Assembly: GCA_029953615.1 (NCBI GenBank)
Contig: CP124529.1
Span: 1,702,998-1,766,997 of the forward strand
Length of the DNA stretch: 64,000 nt
Reading direction: 5' to 3'
From: Pseudomonas putida
GTDB taxonomy: Bacteria; Pseudomonadota; Gammaproteobacteria; Pseudomonadales; Pseudomonadaceae
How positions within the stretch are numbered: position 1 is the first letter of the stretch; every line of letters begins with the position of its first letter. The notes below the pieces were generated by a model. The model did not search any database. It was not told the DNA's origin and saw only the letters and a list, made by a program, of their open reading frames with translations. Below are positions 53,118-63,166 of this stretch, piece by piece. The position numbers were made by a program, and so were the translations under genes.

Positions 53118-53570
53118 TCAGCGAACGCTTGCCAGCTCATGACCACAGGCCAGGCAATGACTCAGCCATTCACCGAGGAACAGGTTGAGCTGGGCCTTTT
53201 CGTCCGGCTGGTGCATGGCTTCGTTGGGATAGGGGTAGATGCTGCGCAGACGCCGGGTGTGTTCGGCACTGACCACCTCGGCCATGCGCGCATCGTGGTA
53301 CACCTGCACTTCCAGGTGTGGCACCGGCAACCACGGCAGGCTGTGCTCCTGGCGCACGTGCAGGGTGGTGGTGTACGGGCAGGCCAGCACCACGTCGAGG
53401 ACCAGCACGCCAAGCATCTGGTCGCCCTGGGTCATGCCGATGCGGCGCGAACTCTGGGTGGTGCGCATGTCGGGCAACAGGCGCATCAGCCGGGCGTAGT
53501 TGGCCTCGCAGGCTGCCTGCAGCCCGACCAGGTCGACCCGATAACGCTCGCGCAGCAGGTTCACTTCCAC
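53118..53570 (-). CDS. DUF1249 family protein (YqiB-like)
   Basis: The 150-residue cytoplasmic protein starts with a GTG at 53570 (MEVNLLRERYRVDLVGLQAA) preceded by GAGG, and overlaps the end of nudF by 10 nt. It contains the family's central segment CPYTTTLHVRQEHSLPWLPV and a C-terminal LGEWLSHCLACGHEL. The same gene lies between nudF and cpdA in E. coli (yqiB). The function is unknown. Confidence 0.9.
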   Translation of the reverse strand: MEVNLLRERYRVDLVGLQAACEANYARLMRLLPDMRTTQSSRRIGMTQGDQMLGVLVLDVVLACPYTTTLHVRQEHSLPWLPVPHLEVQVYHDARMAEVVSAEHTRRLRSIYPYPNEAMHQPDEKAQLNLFLGEWLSHCLACGHELASVR

Positions 53571-54178
53571 ATACCTCGTACTTCGTCACGGTTCAGCGCC
53601 AGCCATTGCAGGCCGATGATAGTCGCCGCATTGCAAACACGCCCGTCGCGCACGGCTTGCATGGCATCCTCGAACGACCAGACCCGCACGCGAATGTCTT
53701 CGCCTTCTTCTTCCAGGCCATGCAGACCGCCCGCGCCTTCACTGTTGCAGCGACCGAGGAACAGGTGGACATACTCGTCACTGCCACCAGGCGACGGGAA
53801 GTAGCGGGTCATCGGCCACAGTGCGCTGAAGACCAGGCCGGCTTCTTCTTCGGCTTCGCGGTGGGCGACCTGTTCAGGCTGCTCGTCCTTGTCGATCAGC
53901 CCGGCGACCATCTCGATCAGCCACGGGTTGTCGATCTTGCCCATGGCCCCCACCCGGAACTGCTCGATCAGCACCACTTCATCGCGTTGCGGGTCATAGG
54001 GCAGCACGCACACCGCATCATGGCGCACGAACAGCTCGCGGCTGATTTCGCGGCCCATGCCACCGGCGAACAACTCGTGGCGCAGGTGCACCTTGTCGAG
54101 CTTGTAGAAGCCCTGGAAGCAGTTATCCCGCTTGACGATCTCGACCGCCCTGGGCACTGAGTTCAACGTGTCTGACAT
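53561..54178 (-). CDS. nudF: ADP-ribose pyrophosphatase (Nudix hydrolase)
   Basis: It cleaves ADP-ribose to AMP and ribose 5-phosphate, limiting free ADP-ribose. Starting at MSDTLNSVPRAVEIVKRDNC gives 205 residues. The Nudix box runs from Gly93 to Leu115, with REAEEEAGL in its core; upstream is the ADP-ribose pocket segment EQFRVGAMGKIDNPWLIEMV. First gene of the cluster that leads to parE and parC. Confidence 0.95.
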   Translation of the reverse strand: MSDTLNSVPRAVEIVKRDNCFQGFYKLDKVHLRHELFAGGMGREISRELFVRHDAVCVLPYDPQRDEVVLIEQFRVGAMGKIDNPWLIEMVAGLIDKDEQPEQVAHREAEEEAGLVFSALWPMTRYFPSPGGSDEYVHLFLGRCNSEGAGGLHGLEEEGEDIRVRVWSFEDAMQAVRDGRVCNAATIIGLQWLALNRDEVRGMWK

Positions 54179-54363
54179 GGGAATCCTCATTACCTCGCCT
54201 ACAGCATCGCGCCATCCTACTCTCCACGCCAGCGGGTTTCACCCCTTTCCAGTAACCGTTCGCGCACTCGGGACAGCGCGCCTTCTCTCTGTTAGCTTAG
54301 TGGCGAACTGAAGGCCGCGCAGACGGTCAAAGGCCGACTTTTCCCTGTTCTGCAAGGATTCCC

Positions 54364-55110
54364 ATGACACTTGTCAAACTGACTTCCGTGGCTGTGCTGG
54401 CCCTGGCACTGGGTGCCTGCCAAAGCCTGTTCACGCCCAACTACCGGGCGCCGCTCGAGGTCAAGCGTGATGCCTGGGAGCATGTCAAACCCGGCTGCAG
54501 CGAAAGCGACTGCCCGCTGGTGAACATCGACATGATCCACTTCCCGGCCTTGCCCAAGCTTGATGGCATCGTCGAGAAACGCCTGCTGCAACTGACCGAA
54601 GACAACCAGCGCGGCAACGCACCCGCCACCCTGCAAGCCTACGAGCAGCAGTACCTGGCCAGCGCCGACAAGCGCAACAGCAGCTACCTGCAGGCCAAGG
54701 TACGCGAGCAGCATGACGGGCTGGTGATCATCGAACTGTCCAGCTACCTGGACAGCGGCGGCGCCCACGGCATGCCCGGGCGCGGGTTCATCAACTATTC
54801 GCGCAAGCTGGACAAGGTGCTGACCCTGCAGGACATGCTGGTGGCCGGCCAGGAAGACACCTTCTGGAAAACCGTGGAGGAGTCGCACCGCGCCTGGCTG
54901 ATCAGCGTAGGCATGGACAAGGACGCCGAGTTCATCAAGACCTGGCCGTTCAAGCAGTCGCCGCACGTCGCCCTGACGTACGGCGCGGTGGTGGTCAAGT
55001 ACGAGGTCTACACCATCGCGCCCTACTCCATGGGCCACGTGGAATTGAAGATCCCCTACCCGCGCCTGAATGGCGTGCTCAAGCCTGAACTGTTTCCCGG
55101 CCGCGGCTGA
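54364..55110 (+). CDS. RsiV/DUF3298-domain lipoprotein
   Basis: The 248-residue precursor has a lipoprotein signal with lipobox LGAC (MTLVKLTSVAVLALALGA then Cys). The mature part has the DUF4163/DUF3298 arrangement: VKPGCSESDCPLVNIDMIHF, SYLDSGGAHGMPGRGFINYS and VVKYEVYTIAPYSMGHVELK. The last segment resembles the anti-sigma factor RsiV extracellular domain, although this protein has no cytoplasmic anti-sigma part. Its role is unknown. The 3' end overlaps that of cytX by 32 nt on opposite strands. Confidence 0.85.
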   Translation: MTLVKLTSVAVLALALGACQSLFTPNYRAPLEVKRDAWEHVKPGCSESDCPLVNIDMIHFPALPKLDGIVEKRLLQLTEDNQRGNAPATLQAYEQQYLASADKRNSSYLQAKVREQHDGLVIIELSSYLDSGGAHGMPGRGFINYSRKLDKVLTLQDMLVAGQEDTFWKTVEESHRAWLISVGMDKDAEFIKTWPFKQSPHVALTYGAVVVKYEVYTIAPYSMGHVELKIPYPRLNGVLKPELFPGRG

Positions 55111-56362
55111 AGCTCAGCAGCCCGTGCAGTAGCCCTGCCAGCAGCAATGCCGGCAGGGTCGCCCCCAGGTCCGGCGCCTGCGCGGCGATCACATGGTACG
55201 CCACCACGCCGACCACCCAGGCCAGCAGTGCCTGCCAGTGCAAGCCATTCACCTGTGCTGGCAGGCGGCGGCGACGGATCACGTAGTGGTCCACCAATAC
55301 CACACCGAACAGCGGTGCAAACACCGAACCGATCAGCAGCAGGAAGTTCTCGTACTGTGCCAGTGGCGCCAGCAGGGCAATCAGCGTGCACAGCACGCCA
55401 ATGGCCAGCGCCAGGTGCTCGACCTTCAGGCGCACCAGCACGCCGGTGGAAACGGCCGCCGAGTGAATGTCGGCAAAAGCCTTTTCCGACTCGTCCAGCA
55501 GAATCAGCAGCAGCGGAATGCCCATGCCGGCGCCCGCCAGGGCCAGCAGCAGGGCGTTGGCTTCGCCACTGCCGGCAAAGGCCAGGGTGTAGCCCACGCC
55601 CAGGCTCATCAGCCAGGTGTTGCCGATGAAGTAGCCCAGCACCGTGCCGCCGAATACAGGTTTGCCGTTGCGGGCAAAACGCGAGTAGTCGGCGATCAGC
55701 GGCAACCAGGACAGCGGCATGGCGATGGCGATGTCGAAGCCCACGGCCAGCGACATCGAACCGTCGCCGGCGCGGTTCCACATTGCCGTCAGGTCGGCCT
55801 TGGCGAACAAGTTCCAGGTCAGCCACAGGCAAGCACCCAGCAGCAGCCAGATACCCCAGGCGCGCAGCACCTTGCGCACGAACGCCAGTGGCCCACCGAC
55901 CGCGAGCAAGGTGGCCAGGGCGCCGAAGCACAGGGTCCAGAGCATCGGACTGTTCCAGGCACTGGCTTCGCCGAACGCCCGCGCACCCAGCAGGCTGGCG
56001 GCATCGCGCATGACGATGATCTCGAACGCGCCCCAGCCCACCAGTTGCAGCAGGTTGAGCAGCGCCGGCAAGCGCGCGCCATGGGCGCCCAGGCTGAGTT
56101 TCAGGGTGCCCATCGCCGACAGGCCGGTGTCGCTGCCGATGACACCGGCAGCCCCCAGCAACAGCACACCCACACCGGTGCCCAGAGCGATGGCCAGCAC
56201 TGCGCCAGCAAGGCCCAGACCAGGTGCCAGCATGGCGCCGACCTGCAGCACCATAAGGCCGATGCCGAGGGAGAACCATAGCGAGAACAGGTCGCGGGCG
56301 CCGAAGATGCGCTGGGCGATGGGGACCGGGTGATCGGGGGAGAATTGGCTGGGAGTGGTCAT
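55079..56362 (-). CDS. cytX: Putative hydroxymethylpyrimidine transporter CytX (NCS1 family)
   Basis: The 427-residue protein starts MTTPSQFSPDHPVPIAQRIF and has about twelve membrane segments with NCS1 features (FSLWFSLGIGLMVLQVGAML, WLPLIADYSRFARNGKPVFG). It lies 144 nt downstream of thiC on the same strand, so it may be read from the TPP-controlled promoter, and import of a thiamine pyrimidine precursor fits that context. Purine or cytosine uptake cannot be excluded. The in-frame region upstream of the ATG is a translated REP, not protein. Confidence 0.85.
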   Translation of the reverse strand: MTTPSQFSPDHPVPIAQRIFGARDLFSLWFSLGIGLMVLQVGAMLAPGLGLAGAVLAIALGTGVGVLLLGAAGVIGSDTGLSAMGTLKLSLGAHGARLPALLNLLQLVGWGAFEIIVMRDAASLLGARAFGEASAWNSPMLWTLCFGALATLLAVGGPLAFVRKVLRAWGIWLLLGACLWLTWNLFAKADLTAMWNRAGDGSMSLAVGFDIAIAMPLSWLPLIADYSRFARNGKPVFGGTVLGYFIGNTWLMSLGVGYTLAFAGSGEANALLLALAGAGMGIPLLLILLDESEKAFADIHSAAVSTGVLVRLKVEHLALAIGVLCTLIALLAPLAQYENFLLLIGSVFAPLFGVVLVDHYVIRRRRLPAQVNGLHWQALLAWVVGVVAYHVIAAQAPDLGATLPALLLAGLLHGLLSFSRGRETVQA

Positions 56363-56402
56363 TGTTATTTTCGCCGGAAGAATGAGGAGTTGCACACAGC
56401 AT

Positions 56403-56492
56403 CCTGTGGGAGCGGGCGTGCCCGCGAACAAGGGCGAAGCCCTTGCCATGCACCGCGGTGCTTGCTTCGCGGGCACGCCCGCTCCCACAGGG
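56403..56492. repeat. Composite REP element, inner hairpin CAAGGGC-GAA-GCCCTTG
   Basis: Inverted family-A units flank an inner hairpin at 56429-56445 and CACCGCGGTG. It lies between thiC and cytX on the same strand. Confidence 0.9.
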
Positions 56493-56506
56493 TAAGGTGC
56501 TGCGGC

Positions 56507-58648
<2,142 letters not shown>

Positions 58649-58813
58649 AACATGCGCAGTCTAGACTGGAGTGGTCGGCAAAGCCAAGCGGGTAAATGCG
58701 CGGATGATGAAAGGCACCCCGAGCGATTGTTGCCGGGTGCGCATGGCACTACACTGGCCCGTCGCTCGATACTCAACAGTTCAGTAATTAAATTTCGTAC
58801 AAGGATTGCCTTT

Positions 58814-60250
58814 ATGCTGCGCAAACTTTCACTGGCGATAGCCGTGTCTTGTGCGTCCAACGGAGTGGTCTGGGCAGCGGACGTGCCTCAAACAGTCAAG
58901 ACCGACCTGGTCAGCGTCTACCAGGAAGCGGTCGACAACAACGCTGACCTGGCGGCGGCCCGCGCCGATTACGGCGCCCGCCGCGAAGTGGTGCCACAGG
59001 CCCGCGCCGGGTTGCTGCCCAACCTTTCGGCAGGTGCCGAAATGCTGAACACCCGCACCAAGCTGGACGAACCATCGGCCACCAGCAACCGCAGCGGTAA
59101 TACCTGGAGCGCGACCCTGGCGCAGCCGATCTTCCGCGCTGACCGCTGGTTCCAGTTGCAGGCGGCCGAAGCGGTCAACGAACAGGCGGCGCTGGAGCTG
59201 TCGGCGACCGAACAGAACCTGATCCTGCAAACTGCACAGAATTACTTCGCCGTGCTGCGTGCCCAGGACAACCTGGCCGCGACCAAGGCTGAAGAAGCTG
59301 CCTTCAAACGCCAGCTGGATCAGTCCAACGAACGCTTCGACGTCGGCCTCTCCGACAAGACCGATGTGCTGCAATCCCAGGCCAGCTACGACACGGCGCG
59401 GGCCAACCGGATCATTGCCGAGCGCCAGGTACAGGATGCCTTCGAGGCCCTGGTGACCCTGACCAACCGGGAATACACATCGATTCAAGGCGTGGTCCAT
59501 ACCCTGCCGGTGCAGGTCCCTACGCCCAACGACGCCAAGGCCTGGGTCGAAACCGCCGGGCGCCAGAACCTCAACCTGCTGGCCACCAACCACGCGGTCA
59601 CCGCTGCCGAGGAAACCCTGCGCCAGCGCAAGGCCGGCCACGCGCCGACCCTGGACGCAGTTGCCAAGTATCAGAAGGGTGACAACGACAATTTCGGTTT
59701 CACCAACCCCGCACCGGCCCCCGTTACGCGCTATAGCGGCGATGTCGAGCAGACCAGCATCGGCTTGCAGCTGAACATCCCGATCTACAGCGGTGGCCTG
59801 ACCAGCTCGCAAGTGCGCGAGGCCTATCAGCGCCTGAGCCAGAGCGAGCAGCAGCGTGAAAGCCTGCGACGCCAGGTGGTGGAGAACACCCGCAACCTGC
59901 ACCGCGCGGTGAATACCGATGTGGAACAGGTGCAGGCGCGCAAGCAGTCGATCATCTCCAACCAGAGCGCGCTGGAAGCCACCGAAATCGGCTACCAGGT
60001 GGGTACCCGCAATATCGTTGACGTGCTTGATGCCCAGCGCCAGCTGTACACCTCGGTGCGCGACTACAACAACAGCCGCTATGACTACATCCTCGACAAC
60101 CTGAGCCTGAAGCAGGCGGCCGGCACCTTGAGCCCGCAGGACCTGCAGGACCTCAAGCGGTACCTGAAACCGGACTACAACCCGGACAAGGACTTCCTGC
60201 CGCCGGACCTGGCAGCAGCGGCAGCGAAGAACTTCGAGCGCCGCCCTTGA
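58814..60250 (+). CDS. tolC: TolC-family outer-membrane efflux channel
   Basis: It forms the trimeric outer-membrane duct for type I secretion and efflux pumps. The 478-residue precursor starts MLRKLSLAIAVSCASNGVVW, with a signal peptide cleaved near VWAAD. Two repeats of the channel domain are visible (EAVDNNADLAAARADYGARR; LTSSQVREAYQRLSQSEQQR), each ending near a YQVGTRNIVDVLDAQ-type motif. The TolC type I clade is likely because it lies beside thiC and waaA as in other pseudomonads. No pump genes are adjacent. Confidence 0.9.
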   Translation: MLRKLSLAIAVSCASNGVVWAADVPQTVKTDLVSVYQEAVDNNADLAAARADYGARREVVPQARAGLLPNLSAGAEMLNTRTKLDEPSATSNRSGNTWSATLAQPIFRADRWFQLQAAEAVNEQAALELSATEQNLILQTAQNYFAVLRAQDNLAATKAEEAAFKRQLDQSNERFDVGLSDKTDVLQSQASYDTARANRIIAERQVQDAFEALVTLTNREYTSIQGVVHTLPVQVPTPNDAKAWVETAGRQNLNLLATNHAVTAAEETLRQRKAGHAPTLDAVAKYQKGDNDNFGFTNPAPAPVTRYSGDVEQTSIGLQLNIPIYSGGLTSSQVREAYQRLSQSEQQRESLRRQVVENTRNLHRAVNTDVEQVQARKQSIISNQSALEATEIGYQVGTRNIVDVLDAQRQLYTSVRDYNNSRYDYILDNLSLKQAAGTLSPQDLQDLKRYLKPDYNPDKDFLPPDLAAAAAKNFERRP

Positions 60251-60260
60251 GATAGGTGTT

Positions 60261-60356
60261 GGCTTTTTCGCGGGCTCGCGCCCGCTCCCACAGGGATTGC
60301 GCAGCCCTCGAAGCATGCATCAATCCTGTGGGAGCGGGCGAGCCCGCGAAGAAGCC
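60261..60356. repeat. REP pair (family A), inverted
   Basis: GGCTTTTTCGCGGGCTCGCG on the left and its mirror image ending GCGAAGAAGCC on the right. It lies between the convergent tolC and waaA genes. Confidence 0.9.
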
Positions 60357-60366
60357 AATGCAAAAA

Positions 60367-61638
60367 TCAGCGGATAAGCGCACCCAGCCCATCAAGCAAG
60401 CGCTGCAAAGCCCCTTGATTGGCCCGCATCACCGCCCTGCCCGCCTCGCCCATGCGCTGCGCATCCTGCGGCAGTTCGACCAGCCGCCGCACTGCCTCGG
60501 CCAGCCCGTCGACATTCTCCACCTGCTGCAAGGCCCCCGCCTCGCGCAGCATCGCGCTGATTTCGAGGAAGTTGAACACATGCGGCCCCATCAGCACAGG
60601 CAATGCCAACGCTGCCGGCTCCAGCGGATTGTGCCCACCGGTTGCCACCAGGCTGCCACCAACGAAGGCAATATCAGCCAGCGCGTAAAGGAACAGCAAC
60701 TCACCCATGGTGTCGCCGACCAATACCTGCGTCTGCGCATCGACCGGGGTACCGGCCGAGCGACGCACGCTGACGAATTGTTCGCTGCACAGCGCATGCA
60801 CCGCGGCAAACCGCTCGGGGTGGCGCGGCACCAGGATCAGCAAGGCATCACCATGCACCTGCAGCAACTGCCGGTGCGCCTGCAGGATCAGCGCATCCTC
60901 GCCTTCATGGGTACTGGCCGCAATCCACACCGGGCGCTGCTCAGCCCCCCACTGCGCACGCAGTGCCCTGGCACGCGGCAGCAGTTGCTCGTCGATCTTC
61001 AGGTCGAACTTGATCGAACCGGTGACCCGTACGCACTCAGGGCGAGCGCCCAGGTCAAGGAAGCGTCGGGCCTCGGTTTCGGTCTGCACGGCAATCAGGC
61101 TCATCTCGGCCAGCATCGGCCGGGTCAACCTGGCAAAGCGCCCATAGCCACGGGCCGAGCGCTCGGACAAGCGGGCATTGGCCAGCGCTACCGGAATGCC
61201 GCGTTTCGCACACTGGTGAATGTGGTTGGGCCACAGTTCGGTTTCCATGATGATGCCCAGCTTCGGCTGCACATGATCAAGAAAACGCCCCGCCGCCCAC
61301 GGCAGGTCGTAGGGCAAATAGCAATGCTGCACACGTGGTTCGTCGGCGAACATGGCGCGAATACGCTCGGACCCGGTCGGAGTCATGCAGGTAAGCGTAA
61401 TCGGCAACTCCGGGTAGGCCTTGAGCAAGGCACGCACCATCGGTGCCGCTGCAATGCTCTCGCCCACCGACACCGCGTGTACCCAGATGCCGCCTTGGCG
61501 CATGGCCGGCAGCTTGAAGGCAAAGCGCTCGCCGATGCGATGGCCATAGGCCGCCGCCTTGCGCGCGCGCAGGTACAGGCGCAGCGCAACCAGCGGCAGG
61601 CCCAGGTGAAACAGCAAGGTATAGAGAGTTCTGTTCAT
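60367..61638 (-). CDS. waaA: 3-deoxy-D-manno-octulosonic acid (Kdo) transferase
   Basis: WaaA transfers Kdo to lipid IVA, linking lipid A to the LPS core. Starting at MNRTLYTLLFHLGLPLVALR gives 423 residues, with an N-terminal membrane anchor. Family features are IWVHAVSVGESIAAAPMVRA, the acidic METELWPNHI segment with the catalytic Glu, and the C-terminal GGSLVATGGHNPLEPAALAL. It lies 11 nt after the LysR-family gene on the same strand. Confidence 0.96.
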   Translation of the reverse strand: MNRTLYTLLFHLGLPLVALRLYLRARKAAAYGHRIGERFAFKLPAMRQGGIWVHAVSVGESIAAAPMVRALLKAYPELPITLTCMTPTGSERIRAMFADEPRVQHCYLPYDLPWAAGRFLDHVQPKLGIIMETELWPNHIHQCAKRGIPVALANARLSERSARGYGRFARLTRPMLAEMSLIAVQTETEARRFLDLGARPECVRVTGSIKFDLKIDEQLLPRARALRAQWGAEQRPVWIAASTHEGEDALILQAHRQLLQVHGDALLILVPRHPERFAAVHALCSEQFVSVRRSAGTPVDAQTQVLVGDTMGELLFLYALADIAFVGGSLVATGGHNPLEPAALALPVLMGPHVFNFLEISAMLREAGALQQVENVDGLAEAVRRLVELPQDAQRMGEAGRAVMRANQGALQRLLDGLGALIR

Positions 61639-61649
61639 GGCCGCGGAGT

Positions 61650-62540
61650 TTACCCGATCGCGCGCAGGTGCACCGCAAAGCGCTCGGCCAGCCACTGCGC
61701 AGCCGGCCCCAGTGGCTCGTCGCGGCGCCAGGCCAGTTCCACCACCAAGGCCGGTGGCCGCCACTCGCTGTCCAGTTCGACCATGTGCGCCTGGTAAGTC
61801 GGGTATTGCACCACGTGCCGCGGCAGCCAGGCCCAGCCCAGGCCGCGCATCAGCAGTTCTGCCATGGCGTAGAAGCTGTCGGCGCGCCACACCTGCGGGC
61901 TGATCGCCTCGCCGCCGGGATAGCCGCTTTGCTGCGGGGTAATCAGCAGTTGTCGATGGCGCGCCAGTTGCTGGCGGGTGACCCGGCCTTCGCCCGCGAG
62001 CGGGTGGCCAACCGCGCACACCGTGACCATTTCCACGCTGCCCAGGGCGCGCCGCTCCAGCGATGCCGGGATGCTTTCGTGGTGGAAGAACAGGCCAAGA
62101 TCGGCGCGCCGCTCCACCAGCTTGCGCGCCACATCGCCTTGGGCGCCGCTGGCCAGTTGCACCTCCAGGAACGGGTAGCGGCTGGCCAGTTCGTCGAGGC
62201 TGTCGATGACCGGCTGATAGGGCATGGCTTCGTCCTGGGCGACTCGCAGCAAGGCCTCCTGCCCGCGCATCAGCGCCAATGCACGGCCATCCAGGCGTTC
62301 GCACTGGCGCAACAGTTCGCGGGCATCTTCCAGCAGGGCGCTGCCGTTTTCGGTCAGCTTGGGTTGCCGGCCACTGCTGCGCTCGAACAAGGTGACACCG
62401 AGGTCGGTTTCGAGCAGGGCGATCGCGCTGCTGATCGCCGACTGGGCCTTGCGCTGCTCACGGGCCACGGCAGAGAACGAGCGCAGTTCTGCAACGCGCA
62501 GGAAGGTACGTAGCTGTTCAAGGTTCCACTGCTCGGCCAT
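61650..62540 (-). CDS. LysR-family transcriptional regulator
   Basis: The 296-residue protein starts MAEQWNLEQLRTFLRVAELR and has an N-terminal winged helix (SFSAVAREQRKAQSAISSAI) and a periplasmic-binding-protein-like effector domain. GGGAG lies 8 nt before the ATG at 62540; an in-frame ATG at 62555 lacks a ribosome site and lies inside the operator. A LysR box lies directly upstream, and the divergent gene is an SMR pump, so this is probably its activator or repressor as well as autoregulated. waaA follows after 11 nt. Confidence 0.92.
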   Translation of the reverse strand: MAEQWNLEQLRTFLRVAELRSFSAVAREQRKAQSAISSAIALLETDLGVTLFERSSGRQPKLTENGSALLEDARELLRQCERLDGRALALMRGQEALLRVAQDEAMPYQPVIDSLDELASRYPFLEVQLASGAQGDVARKLVERRADLGLFFHHESIPASLERRALGSVEMVTVCAVGHPLAGEGRVTRQQLARHRQLLITPQQSGYPGGEAISPQVWRADSFYAMAELLMRGLGWAWLPRHVVQYPTYQAHMVELDSEWRPPALVVELAWRRDEPLGPAAQWLAERFAVHLRAIG

Positions 62541-62542
62541 CA

Positions 62543-62565
62543 ACCTATCTCCCATAGTGATAGGT
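62543..62565. promoter_or_regulatory. LysR-type operator (ATC-N9-GAT box)
   Basis: Perfect 7-bp inverted repeat ACCTATC-N9-GATAGGT containing the classic ATC-N9-GAT core. It covers the lysR ribosome site and lies just upstream of the SMR promoter, about -63 to -41 from its expected start. Confidence 0.75.
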
Positions 62566-62571
62566 AATGAC

Positions 62572-62599
62572 TTTACCCCATCCAGGTAACGCCTAGAAT
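62572..62599 (+). promoter_or_regulatory. Sigma-70 promoter for the SMR gene
   Basis: TTTACC (62572-62577) and TAGAAT (62594-62599) are separated by 16 nt and lie next to the LysR box. Confidence 0.55.
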
Positions 62600-62625
62600 G
62601 CCCCCCAGTTACCGGAGGATCCACC

Positions 62626-62958
62626 ATGAATGCCTACACCTACCTCGCCATTGCCATCTGCGCCGAAGTCATTGCCACCGCATCCATGAAAGCGGTGAAA
62701 GGCCTGAGCACGCCACTGCCGCTGCTGCTGATGGTGGTGGGCTATGGCATCGCGTTCTGGATGCTGACCCTGGTGGTGCGCAGCATTCCGGTGGGGATCG
62801 CCTATGCCATCTGGTCGGGGTTGGGGATTGTGCTGATCAGTGTCGCGGCGCTGGTGATCTATGGGCAGAAACTGGATGTGCCGGCGATGCTGGGCATGGC
62901 GATGATTGTGGGTGGGGTGGTGGTGATTCAGCTGTTTTCGAAGACGGCTGGGCATTGA
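62626..62958 (+). CDS. Small multidrug resistance (SMR) family transporter
   Basis: SMR proteins are dual-topology dimers that export cationic compounds or guanidinium in exchange for protons. The 110-residue protein has four membrane segments and the essential Glu14 in ICAEVIATASMK, plus SIPVGIAYAIWSGLGIVLIS in segment 3, which is the EmrE-like rather than the SugE-like pattern (judged by eye). GGAGG lies 8 nt before the ATG. It is divergent from the LysR gene, with the operator between. Confidence 0.9.
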   Translation: MNAYTYLAIAICAEVIATASMKAVKGLSTPLPLLLMVVGYGIAFWMLTLVVRSIPVGIAYAIWSGLGIVLISVAALVIYGQKLDVPAMLGMAMIVGGVVVIQLFSKTAGH

Positions 62959-63028
62959 TGGTTGCCGGGGTCTGGCGGGAGGTTGGGTCAGGGCTGCCAG
63001 GTGCTTGTCTTGATTCCTGGTGTCGCGT

Positions 63029-63060
63029 AGATCGAGCGCCGCGCGGGCGGCGCTCGATCT
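63029..63060. repeat. Perfect 14-bp hairpin after the SMR gene
   Basis: AGATCGAGCGCCGC-GCGG-GCGGCGCTCGATCT. No T-run follows. The arm resembles the single unit at 5.64 kb (GAGATCGAGCGGCGC), so it is probably another REP-type element. Confidence 0.75.
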
Positions 63061-63166
63061 CAAAGGCGCCATAAACCTCAAGGCGGCCACATGTCAGCCC
63101 GCACGCAATCCCTCTCGGGCCCGACCCTGTATACTTGCCAGCTGTCCCAGTCTTCGAGGTACCGCC

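Noticed and set aside
56363..56488. An N-terminal extension of CytX
   Set aside because: The extra residues are a translated REP element (GAGVPAKQAPRC, LFAGTPAPTG), seen in several unrelated frames.
63029..63060. A terminator after the SMR gene
   Set aside because: The stem is perfect but no T-run follows on either strand.
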